From an uncultured Paraprevotella sp. (lineage in GTDB: Bacteria; Bacteroidota; Bacteroidia; Bacteroidales; Bacteroidaceae): 16,323 nt of DNA. The notes under the pieces are model-generated. The model was not told where the DNA came from, did no database searches, and saw nothing but the letters and a program-made list of their open reading frames with translations. Made by a program: the position numbers and the translations under genes. Below, piece by piece: positions 6,687 to 14,224 of the stretch (positions are counted from its first letter, which is position 1; the number at the start of each line of letters is the position of its first letter). Where the stretch lies: the NCBI GenBank assembly GCA_900766785.1, contig CAAFWT010000015.1:1-16323 (forward strand), in the 5' to 3' direction.

Positions 6687-7709
6687 ATGAACAACGTATT
6701 CGTATATTGCGAGATAGAAGGCACCAAGGTGGCCGAAGTAAGCCAGGAATTACTGACCAAGGGCCGCAAGTTGGCCGACACGCTGGGAGTGCAACTGGAA
6801 GCCGTTGCCGCCGGCAGTGGCATCACAGGCCAGGTGGAATCACAGATCCTCCCTTATGGAGTAGATCGCCTGCACATCTTTGATGCACCAGGTCTGGCTC
6901 CCTATACCTCCAAGCCTCACACGGCTGTGCTGGTGAACCTCTTCAAGCAGGAGCAACCTCAGATATGCCTGATGGGTGCCGATGTGGTAGGAAGAGATTT
7001 GGGTCCACGCGTAAGTTCTGCATTACACAGCGGACTTACTGCCGACTGTACGGCTCTGGAGATTGGTCCTCATGATGACAAGAAACTGGGCAAGCACTAT
7101 GACAACCTGCTTTACCAGATTCGTCCTGCCTTCGGAGGAAACATCGTGGCCACTATCGTCAATCCCGAGAATCGTCCTCAGATGGCCACCGTGCGTAGTG
7201 GCGTGATGAAGGCAGAGATTCTGGACCCTGCCTACAAGGGCGAGGTGATTATTGAGGATGTGGCCAAATACGTTCCCGAAGCAGAATATGTAACTCGTGT
7301 ACTGGACCGTCATGTGGAGGCAGCAAAGAACAACCTCAAGGGTGCGCCCATCATCGTTGCTGGAGGATATGGCGTAGGTTCACGCGAAGGCTTCGGTCTG
7401 CTCTACGAACTGGCTCATGTTCTGCATGCCGAAGTAGGTGCAAGCCGTGCTGCTGTGGATGCAGGATTCTGCGACCACGACCTGCAAATCGGTCAGACGG
7501 GTGTAACCGTACGCCCCAAGGTATATATTGCCTGCGGTATCAGCGGAGCCATCCAGCACGTGGCTGGCATGAAGGAGAGCGGCATCATCATCAGCATCAA
7601 CAATGACGAGAATGCACCCATCAACCAGATTGCAGACTATGTCATCAATGGTACGGTGGAAGAAGTGTTGCCCAAACTGATTAAGTATTACAAACAGAAC
7701 TCAAAGTAA
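6687..7709 (+). CDS. etfA: Electron transfer flavoprotein alpha subunit (FixB-like)
   Basis: A 340-residue EtfA, the FAD-binding partner of EtfB. The C-terminal FAD domain is complete: GGYGVGSREGF (226-236), VGASRAAVDAG (250-260), QIGQTGVTVRPKVYIACGISG (about 267-287), GAIQH (287-291) and SINNDENAPI (303-312), which together bind the isoalloxazine, ribityl and ADP parts of FAD. The N-terminal domain (1-200) has the usual Rossmann-like ETF fold with LMGADVVGRDLGPR (95-108). The start follows a strong AGGAGG. The stop is 6 bp before the dehydrogenase ATG, so co-translation is likely. Regulation is probably shared with etfB from the promoter at 5698-5728. Confidence 0.95.
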   Translation: MNNVFVYCEIEGTKVAEVSQELLTKGRKLADTLGVQLEAVAAGSGITGQVESQILPYGVDRLHIFDAPGLAPYTSKPHTAVLVNLFKQEQPQICLMGADVVGRDLGPRVSSALHSGLTADCTALEIGPHDDKKLGKHYDNLLYQIRPAFGGNIVATIVNPENRPQMATVRSGVMKAEILDPAYKGEVIIEDVAKYVPEAEYVTRVLDRHVEAAKNNLKGAPIIVAGGYGVGSREGFGLLYELAHVLHAEVGASRAAVDAGFCDHDLQIGQTGVTVRPKVYIACGISGAIQHVAGMKESGIIISINNDENAPINQIADYVINGTVEEVLPKLIKYYKQNSK

Positions 7710-7715
7710 AGCGTC

Positions 7716-9428
7716 ATGGCCAACTATTATACAGATAGGAAAGAGATTAAGTTCGAGCTGGAGAACAGTCCGTTGATGGAGCGCATCGTGGAACTCAAGG
7801 AGCGTTCCTACGAGGACAAAGACCAGTATGACGAAGCACCACAGGACTATGCGGATGCTATGGATAGTTATGACCGTGTCCTGGATGTGGTGGGGGATAT
7901 TACCGCCAATGTGATAGCACCCAATGCCGAGGATGTGGATGCAGAAGGCCCTCATTGTGAAAACGGACGTGTCCGCTATGCAAGCAAGACCTACGAGAAC
8001 CTGAACACCATGATTCAGGCAGGCATGAACGGTATGACCATGCCTCGCCGTTACGGTGGACTGAACCTGCCCGTGACTGTGTATACAGCAGCCAACGAGA
8101 TAGTATCTGCAGGTGATGCAGGTTTTGAGAACATCTGGTCTCTGCAGGACTGCATTGAGACCCTCTTCTGCTTCGGCAATGAGGAGCAGCGCCAGAAATA
8201 CATCCCCCGTGTATGTGCCGGAGAGACCATGTCCATGGACTTGACAGAGCCTGATGCCGGTTCAGACCTGCAGAGTGTAATGCTCAAGGCCACTTATGAT
8301 GAGGAGAACCAGTGCTGGCGCCTGAACGGTTCCAAGCGTTTCATTACCAATGGTGACTCAGACATCCATCTGGTGCTGGCACGTTCGGAAGCAGGCACAC
8401 GTGACGGCCGAGGCTTGAGCATGTTCATCTATGACAAGCGCGATGGCGGTGTGGATGTTCGTCGCATCGAGAACAAGCTGGGTATCCATGGTTCACCAAC
8501 CTGCGAACTGGTGTACAAGAATGCAAAGTGTGAAATCTGCGGAGACCGCAAGATGGGTCTTATCAAGTATGTGATGTCACTGATGAATGGTGCACGCCTG
8601 GGCATTGCCGCACAGAGCGTAGGTCTGTCACAGGCTGCCTATGACGAGGCTGTAGCTTATGCACGTGACCGTAAGCAGTTCGGACGAGCCATCATAGAAT
8701 TCCCCGCTGTAGCAGAAATGATCAGCAACATCAAGGCAAAGCTGGATGCCGGACGTGCCTTGCTATATCAGACTGCCCGCTACGTGGACATCTACAAGGC
8801 TCTGGAGGATATCGCACGTGAGCGCAAACTCACTCCCGAGGAGCGTGCAGAGATGAAGAAATTCAGCAAGCTGGCCGATGCATTTACTCCTCTAGCTAAG
8901 GGTATGAACAGCGAATATGCCAACCAGAACGGATATGACTGCATACAGATACACGGTGGCAGTGGATTCATGCTCGAGTATGCCTGCCAGCGCATCTACC
9001 GCGATGCACGTATCACCAGCATCTACGAAGGCACCACTCAGCTGCAGACCGTGGCTGCCATCCGCTATGTGACCAATGGATTCTACTCTTCTGTCATTGA
9101 AGACTATGCCCAGATGCCTGTGGCAAGCGAGCTGGAGTCAGTAAAGGCTCGTGTGGCTGCCATGACCGAGAAGTTCAACCATTGCGTGACTCTGGTGAAA
9201 GAGGCAGAGAACCAGGAGCTGCATGACCTGTGTGCACGTCACCTCTATGAGATGGCTGCCGATATTATCATGTGCTATCTGCTCATGCAGAATGCGTCCA
9301 AGGCTCCCGAACTCTTTGCTCAGTCACTGCAAGTGTTTGCCAACCATTCTGAAGCAGAAGTGGCCAAGCACACTTCCCTGATAGAGCGCATGAGTGCAGA
9401 GCAAGTTGAAAACTATCGTCAGGCCTAA
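7716..9428 (+). CDS. Acyl-CoA dehydrogenase family flavoenzyme
   Basis: A 570-residue FAD enzyme that oxidises (or, run with a bifurcating ETF, may reduce) an acyl-CoA at the alpha-beta bond, exchanging electrons with the EtfAB encoded just upstream. Visible motifs are DLTEPDAGSDLQ (175-186), the FAD-contacting RFITNG (208-213), GSPTCEL (259-265), ARDRKQFGRAI (316-326), IQIHGGSGF (410-418) and RITSIYEGTTQLQ (432-444). E438 is the likely catalytic base. It is longer than typical 380-residue short-chain dehydrogenases: it carries an N-terminal extension of about 60 residues, a charged insert near 365-385 and a C-terminal helical region (about 460-570), like the DmdC/FadE-like long group. Substrate cannot be deduced; no thiolase, hydratase or CoA transferase is nearby. 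It ends the operon before a clear terminator. Confidence 0.93.
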   Translation: MANYYTDRKEIKFELENSPLMERIVELKERSYEDKDQYDEAPQDYADAMDSYDRVLDVVGDITANVIAPNAEDVDAEGPHCENGRVRYASKTYENLNTMIQAGMNGMTMPRRYGGLNLPVTVYTAANEIVSAGDAGFENIWSLQDCIETLFCFGNEEQRQKYIPRVCAGETMSMDLTEPDAGSDLQSVMLKATYDEENQCWRLNGSKRFITNGDSDIHLVLARSEAGTRDGRGLSMFIYDKRDGGVDVRRIENKLGIHGSPTCELVYKNAKCEICGDRKMGLIKYVMSLMNGARLGIAAQSVGLSQAAYDEAVAYARDRKQFGRAIIEFPAVAEMISNIKAKLDAGRALLYQTARYVDIYKALEDIARERKLTPEERAEMKKFSKLADAFTPLAKGMNSEYANQNGYDCIQIHGGSGFMLEYACQRIYRDARITSIYEGTTQLQTVAAIRYVTNGFYSSVIEDYAQMPVASELESVKARVAAMTEKFNHCVTLVKEAENQELHDLCARHLYEMAADIIMCYLLMQNASKAPELFAQSLQVFANHSEAEVAKHTSLIERMSAEQVENYRQA

Positions 9429-9464
9429 AGGCGAAAGGCGAAAGCATAAGTTAGAGGAAACAGG

Positions 9465-9494
9465 GGGGAGCCCATCACAAGGCTCCCCTTTTCC
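9465..9494 (+). terminator. Intrinsic terminator of the etf/acyl-CoA dehydrogenase operon
   Basis: GGGGAGCC (9465-9472) pairs perfectly with GGCTCCCC (9481-9488) around an 8-nt loop, and TTTTCC follows directly. The stem is 37 bp after the dehydrogenase stop. The remaining gap to the next gene (9495-9678) shows no recognisable promoter of the TAnnTTTG type. Confidence 0.88.
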
Positions 9495-9678
9495 TTATTC
9501 ACCCATATTGCCACAGGGCTTCGTCACCTTATCCGCACCCCTCCTGCGCCAAGAGTCCTTTGAAGGCTGTCCAGACTAATGAAGATAGATACAAAAAAAC
9601 TGGCAAATCGCCTCATCAAATTAAACCACCATCACTTAACATAGTCCTAAACCAAGGAACAAGATTATTATCATACGA

Positions 9679-12600
9679 ATGGAACATAGACTCAGACTGA
9701 CAGCCTTCTTGCTGCTCTTGCCCTTAATCTCTTTTGCTCAGCGAATTACTCTTACCGGTTCGGTCACAGATGCCACAGATGGAGGTCCTCTGCCTGGCAC
9801 CTCAGTAGTGTTGCTCAGTCCCAAGGACAGCACACAAGTGACAGGTATCTCTACCGACGACCAGGGTAAGTTTCGCCTGACGGATGTGAAGGCAGGCAAA
9901 TACATCATGCGCCTCACCTTCGTGGGATACATCACGCAATGGAAGAACATCACTCTTGAGAAGGGCAAGAAGGAAGTAAACATGGGCACCATTGCCCTGA
10001 AGGAAAATGCCAGCCTGCTGAAGGAAGCCGAAGTGGTCACATCCGTGGCACAGGTGGAGATGAAGGCCGACACCTTTGTATATAATGCCGACACATACAA
10101 GTTGCCCGAAGGCTCTGCACTGGAGGAACTGGTCAAGAAACTCCCTGGAGCAGAAGTAAGTGACGACGGTACCATCAAGATAAACGGAAAGACCGTATCC
10201 AAGGTGATGGTGGAAGGAAAAGAATTCTTCGAAAAGGACACCAAGATGGCCATGAAGAACCTTCCCACCAAGATGGTAAAGAAGATAAAGGCTTATGATA
10301 AGAAGAGCGACTACACACGCATAACAGGCATCGACGATGGCGAGGAGGAGACAGTACTGGACCTTACTGTCAAGAAAGAGATGAAGGAAGGATGGATGGT
10401 GAACGTGGACCTGGGATATGGTACCGAGGACCGATATACGGGCAAGGCCAATGTCAACAGATTCCTGGACCACTCACAGTTCTCTGTCATCCTGAGCAGA
10501 AACAATGTCAACGACAACGGATTCGGATGGGGCGGACCACGCTGGGGCCGTGGCGGGGGCATCACCACCAGCACCATGGCAGGAGCAAACTTCTGGTGGG
10601 ACAATGGCAAGCCTGACTTTACCGCAGGATTATTCAAGGTGGGAGGAAACATTCGCTATAGCCATACCAAGAGCAATTCCCTGTCCAAATCAAACAGCGA
10701 AACATTCCTGGACAATGTGCATTCCACCTTCAGCAACCAGATGAGTCAAAGCCTGAACAAAAGTGCCAATGTGAACATAGGCCTCAGACTGGAATGGATG
10801 CCCGACAGCATGACGAACATCTTCTTCCGTCCCAGTTTCTCACACTCAGAATCCAGCAACAGAGGAGCCAGCCAAAGCGTTACATTCAACGATGATCCCT
10901 ATGCCACATATGACGGCATCACCATGACAGACCCGCTCAACCAGTATAACATGGAAGAGAACCGGATGATACGTGACAGCATAGCCGTCAACGACAACCT
11001 GCGCAGCAGTATGTCCGACAGCCACAGCAACAACGTGGAAGGACGTGTGCAAGTAAACCGTAGGCTCCAGAAACCAGGAAGAAACGTCACGCTCAACCTG
11101 GGCGGATCATACAGCGAAAGTCAGAGTGAGTCCTTCAGCCGCTCAGAAATCAACTACTTCCAGCGGGGAGGCAGCAACTTTACCAACCAATACATCACCG
11201 CGCCCAGCAAATCCTACAATTATCAGGCACGATTCAGTTACACGGAACCCATCATAGGAGCCCTCAATCTGCAGCTGAGCTACCAGTTCCAGTACCGCTA
11301 CAGCGACAACGACCGTAGCATGTACAGCATAGACAGCCTGCTCACCAAGTTTGGTGGCTATTACACCCAAGAGCAACTGTACCTGGGATACATCCCCGGA
11401 CTGGACTCTCTCAACTATTGCTATAATGCCGAGAACAGCCAGTATGCCACCTACAAGGAATACAATCATGAGGCAAACCTCATGTTCAGATATAACATGG
11501 GAGAGAACAGACTGAACTTCGGCGTGAGCGTCCAACCACAGACCACCCATATGGACTATCTGAAAAACTGGTTGGACACCACCGTGGTACGCCATACATT
11601 CAACTGGGCTCCACGCATCGACTACCGATGGAAGATAAGCAACACCAGCCAGCTGAGAGTAAGATTCAACGGAAGAATGAGCCAGCCCAGCATAACAGAC
11701 CTGCTGGAAGTAACGGACAACAGCGACCCTCTGAATATCAGCACGGGTAACAGTGGCCTGCGCAGCAGCTGGCAGAACAACCTGGACCTCTTCTACAATG
11801 CTTATGTGACAGAGAAGCAACGCGGATGGATGATAAACGCACGCTATACACAGATGCGCAACAACATCAGCAGCGCCACTATCTATAACACTGAGACCGG
11901 CGCACGCTACACCCGACCCATGAACATCGACGGCAACTGGAACACAGGAGGAGCCGTGATGTTCAACACCGCCATGGGAAGAAAGAAGTACTTCAATATA
12001 CACACCTTTACCAACCTGAGCCATAACCACAACGTGGGTTATCTGAGCAGCAACAGCGACGGAAGCAACTGGAGCAATATCTACCTGCCCAATGGAAATG
12101 TGGATATGGACTATATCTTCAGCACCACACCCTTGCAGAAAGCTACCACCAAGACAACCAACATCAGCGAAAACCTGCGTCTCAACTTCAGAAATGACCT
12201 GATGGAGGTGGGAGTGAACGGTGGCGTCAACTACCAGCATGCACGTTCTGCCCTGCAGAAGAATGCCAACATGGACAACTGGAGCTTCAATTACGGAGGT
12301 AATCTCACCATCAACGCTCCTTGGGGAACAAGTCTCAGCACCGACATTGGTGAGCAATGCCGACGTGGTTATGAAGACGCAAGCATGAATACCAACGAAC
12401 TGATATGGAATGCGCAGCTGAGTCAGTCATTCCTGAAAGACCGTGCCGCTACCATAAGCGTACAATGGTATGACATACTCAGGGAACGTAGCAGCATCAG
12501 CCGTTCTATCAGCGCAACCATGCGAAGCGACTCATGGACCAATGCCATACACTCCTATGTGATGGTACACTTCATCTACAAGCTCAACCTCATGGGCAGC

Positions 12601-12690
12601 AAAGGAGCACGCATACAGGGAATGGGCGGACAGGGAGGTCCCGGAGGAGAGCGCGGAGGCCGTGGAGGCGGCGGTGGAGGCCGCTTCTAA
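9679..12690 (+). CDS. Outer membrane beta-barrel protein with carboxypeptidase-like N-domain (OMP_b-brl_3 type)
   Basis: A 1003-residue predicted outer membrane protein. Residues 1-20 form a signal peptide with cleavage likely at SFA|Q. Residues about 22-110 are a CarboxypepD_reg-like beta-sandwich (LTGSVTDATDGGPLPGTSVVL, then GKFRLTDVKAGKYIMRLTFVGY). A plug-like domain (about 120-225) has the group's hallmark ADTFVYNADTYKLPEGSALEE and IKINGKTVSKVMVEGKEFF. The remainder is a long series of alternating strands typical of a TonB-dependent-receptor-like barrel. Cargo is unknown; no SusD-like lipoprotein partner follows, so glycan import of the SusCD kind is unlikely. A GWGGPRWGRGGG loop occurs near 283-294, and 14 of the last 22 residues are glycine, ending in Arg-Phe; the final Phe is a usual barrel-assembly signal. 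No clear promoter or ribosome binding site was found. Confidence 0.9.
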   Translation: MEHRLRLTAFLLLLPLISFAQRITLTGSVTDATDGGPLPGTSVVLLSPKDSTQVTGISTDDQGKFRLTDVKAGKYIMRLTFVGYITQWKNITLEKGKKEVNMGTIALKENASLLKEAEVVTSVAQVEMKADTFVYNADTYKLPEGSALEELVKKLPGAEVSDDGTIKINGKTVSKVMVEGKEFFEKDTKMAMKNLPTKMVKKIKAYDKKSDYTRITGIDDGEEETVLDLTVKKEMKEGWMVNVDLGYGTEDRYTGKANVNRFLDHSQFSVILSRNNVNDNGFGWGGPRWGRGGGITTSTMAGANFWWDNGKPDFTAGLFKVGGNIRYSHTKSNSLSKSNSETFLDNVHSTFSNQMSQSLNKSANVNIGLRLEWMPDSMTNIFFRPSFSHSESSNRGASQSVTFNDDPYATYDGITMTDPLNQYNMEENRMIRDSIAVNDNLRSSMSDSHSNNVEGRVQVNRRLQKPGRNVTLNLGGSYSESQSESFSRSEINYFQRGGSNFTNQYITAPSKSYNYQARFSYTEPIIGALNLQLSYQFQYRYSDNDRSMYSIDSLLTKFGGYYTQEQLYLGYIPGLDSLNYCYNAENSQYATYKEYNHEANLMFRYNMGENRLNFGVSVQPQTTHMDYLKNWLDTTVVRHTFNWAPRIDYRWKISNTSQLRVRFNGRMSQPSITDLLEVTDNSDPLNISTGNSGLRSSWQNNLDLFYNAYVTEKQRGWMINARYTQMRNNISSATIYNTETGARYTRPMNIDGNWNTGGAVMFNTAMGRKKYFNIHTFTNLSHNHNVGYLSSNSDGSNWSNIYLPNGNVDMDYIFSTTPLQKATTKTTNISENLRLNFRNDLMEVGVNGGVNYQHARSALQKNANMDNWSFNYGGNLTINAPWGTSLSTDIGEQCRRGYEDASMNTNELIWNAQLSQSFLKDRAATISVQWYDILRERSSISRSISATMRSDSWTNAIHSYVMVHFIYKLNLMGSKGARIQGMGGQGGPGGERGGRGGGGGGRF

Positions 12691-12742
12691 GCAGACACTC
12701 ACACTACCCTCTCATCAACGCATGAGCTAACAGCTTTTAGGC

Positions 12743-12820
12743 GCAAACGTTTGCATCCCTTCCCGCAAACGTTTACAACCCTTCCCGCAAACGTTTGCAT
12801 CCCTTCCCACAAACGTTTGC
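12743..12820. repeat. Palindrome array A: four GCAAACGTTTGC copies at 22-bp pitch
   Basis: Copies lie at 12743-12754, 12765-12776, 12787-12798 and 12809-12820. Copy 1 and copy 3 are perfect 12-bp palindromes; copy 2 ends TTTAC and copy 4 begins AC, one change each. Spacers are exactly 10 bp: ATCCCTTCCC, AACCCTTCCC, ATCCCTTCCC. The sequence fits the core of LacI/PurR-family operators (GCAAnCGnTTnC). However, the array sits between two converging gene ends, not at a promoter. Confidence 0.9.
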
Positions 12821-12830
12821 ATCCACAGAG

Positions 12831-12908
12831 GCAGTGCACTGCAACCGAGGACTCAGTGCACTGCAACCGAAGACTCAGTGCACTGCAACCGAAGATGCAG
12901 TGCACTGC
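12831..12908. repeat. Palindrome array B: four (G/T)CAGTGCACTGC copies in phase with array A
   Basis: Copies lie at 12831-12842, 12853-12864, 12875-12886 and 12897-12908. The inner 10 bp CAGTGCACTG is identical and perfectly palindromic in all four. Spacers are 10 bp (AACCGAGGAC, AACCGAAGAC, AACCGAAGAT). The first copy starts exactly 22 bp after the last copy of array A, across the spacer ATCCACAGAG, so all eight palindromes share one register. I see no coding capacity here; short open frames over it merely read the repeat. Confidence 0.9.
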
Positions 12909-12938
12909 GGTAAAAATACCATGGGAAGGTGTTTCTCC

Positions 12939-13009
12939 CCAAATTGATTATTGAATTTGGAATTATCGGGTGAACCCATGTGGGTTCCGTAGGAATATCC
13001 TGTGCACAG
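12939..13009. other. Three further inverted repeats before the xylanase gene end
   Basis: CCAAATT (12939-12945) pairs with AATTTGG (12954-12960). GAACCC (12972-12977) pairs with GGGTTC (12982-12987) around a 4-nt loop. CTGTGCACAG (13000-13009) is a 10-bp palindrome. They could end the minus-strand xylanase transcript, but none is followed by a good T-run on that strand. They are not on the 22-bp pitch of the neighbouring arrays. Confidence 0.45.
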
Positions 13010-13023
13010 TATGTGTTTCCTGG

Positions 13024-14163
13024 TCAGCGCGACCTACCCAAGTCGCGCACACTGAAGTATGTGGGCTTCGGACGATATTCCTTATCGAAGAGCAAAGGAT
13101 AATTGGCAGCACCTATCCATGAGTCATTGTCGGACAGATTCCAGAAGGTGACATTCCTTATCAGATTACTGTGTCTGCGAAACACCTCAAACAGCATCCT
13201 GTACTGACGGTCAAATCGGGAGAGGGTGACAGAGTCTGGCACCAGACTTGTTCCCTGACTGAAGGTCAGCTGTCCCCCATGTTCATGACTGGCACGCACA
13301 TCCATCTCGGTGATATGGATGACATCCACCACACGTGAGAAAGCCTCAATGGCAGTCTCCAAGAGTGTTCTGTCTGGCCAATAAATGTTGTAGTGTGCCT
13401 GCATCCCCAATCCGTGGATGGGAGCGCCCTGCTGACGCAGTTTCCTGAGCATGTTCACGATACGGTCACGCTTAGCAGGGTCCACGGTACTGTAATCATT
13501 ATAGAAGAGCAAGGCCTTGGGGTCTGCCTCATGGGCATATTCAAAGGCACGTACTATAAACTCATCGCCGCACAGACGGTAATGACGGGTGATGCGATAC
13601 GGGCAGGAGATGGTGTCGGGTCCATCGGCTATGGCCTCGTTCACCACATCCCAGGCATATACCACATCCTTGTACCTGTTGACCACGGCATGAATATGTG
13701 TACGCAACCGTTCATAGAAGACCTCCTTGGAGACAGGGTTCCCCATACTGTCCACAAACATCCAGTCGGCAAACTGGTTGTGCCAGCACAGGCAATGTCC
13801 ACGCATCTTCAGCCCATTGCGACGGCAGAAATTGGCTATACTGTCTGCTGCCTCCCAGGTGAAGACACCCTCTCGCGGCTGCACCGAAGCGGGCTTCATG
13901 GCATTCTCTGCCGTGGCGGTACTGAAGTTGGCAACAATCAAGTCACGCTGACCTTTCACTGTCACATTGCGGAGGTTGAGTCCCACCCCCACATCGAAAC
14001 TGTTCCGATAAGCATGCTTGAGCCCTTTCCCCGTTCGGGCAATCAGGAGCGATGGGGAGAGTAGGAATGCAGCCATCAGCATGGGGATGATGTGCTGGGC
14101 AAAAGGAATCGGGCGGCAGGCTCGCAGGAGCAGGTTGGACAGAAAGAGAAGGGAGTTGTTCAT
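13024..14163 (-). CDS. GH10 endo-1,4-beta-xylanase
   Basis: A 379-residue single-domain GH10 enzyme, expected to hydrolyse internal beta-1,4 bonds of xylan with retention. The catalytic pair is visible: acid/base E176 in WDVVNEA and nucleophile E286 in HITEMDV. Subsite residues are also present: ENAMKP (86-91), RGHCLCWHNQ (121-130), FYNDYS (220-225), GLGMQAHYN (251-259) and TFWNLSDNDSW (339-349). The N-terminus is hydrophobic; a signal peptide could begin at M1 or, more compactly, at M28 (MLMAAFLLSPSLLIA), so the enzyme is exported. No lipobox, carbohydrate-binding module or sorting domain is visible. It lies 61 bp downstream of rsmD on the same strand, with no separate TAnnTTTG promoter in between, so read-through from the rsmD operon is likely. 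This is an odd setting for a xylanase, because no SusC/SusD or regulator accompanies it. Confidence 0.93.
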   Translation of the reverse strand: MNNSLLFLSNLLLRACRPIPFAQHIIPMLMAAFLLSPSLLIARTGKGLKHAYRNSFDVGVGLNLRNVTVKGQRDLIVANFSTATAENAMKPASVQPREGVFTWEAADSIANFCRRNGLKMRGHCLCWHNQFADWMFVDSMGNPVSKEVFYERLRTHIHAVVNRYKDVVYAWDVVNEAIADGPDTISCPYRITRHYRLCGDEFIVRAFEYAHEADPKALLFYNDYSTVDPAKRDRIVNMLRKLRQQGAPIHGLGMQAHYNIYWPDRTLLETAIEAFSRVVDVIHITEMDVRASHEHGGQLTFSQGTSLVPDSVTLSRFDRQYRMLFEVFRRHSNLIRNVTFWNLSDNDSWIGAANYPLLFDKEYRPKPTYFSVRDLGRSR

Positions 14164-14224
14164 CGGTGAAGGTGTTAGGTGTGAAGGATTTATAAAGCGG
14201 TGCCATCGGCAGTGTTAGTTCCCC

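Noticed and set aside
9427..9445. Tandem AAAGGCG copies after the acyl-CoA dehydrogenase
   Set aside because: Just over two copies of 7 bp; too short to mean anything by itself.
9679..12690. SusC-type glycan importer
   Set aside because: The plug region matches the OMP_b-brl_3 group rather than SusC, and no SusD-like gene follows.
12743..12908. CRISPR array
   Set aside because: Repeats are only 12 bp with 10-bp, nearly identical spacers, and no cas gene is present; CRISPR spacers are unique and longer.
12743..12908. Replication iterons or plasmid origin
   Set aside because: There is no rep, par or dnaA-like gene nearby, the boxes are palindromes rather than asymmetric iterons, and the flanking genes are ordinary chromosomal genes.
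12699..12954. Short open frames on both strands (plus 12751-12954, minus 12699-12905) giving repetitive Cys/His-rich peptides
   Set aside because: They translate the 22-bp palindrome arrays; 22 is not a multiple of 3, so the peptide repeats change frame, and no start context or homology supports them.
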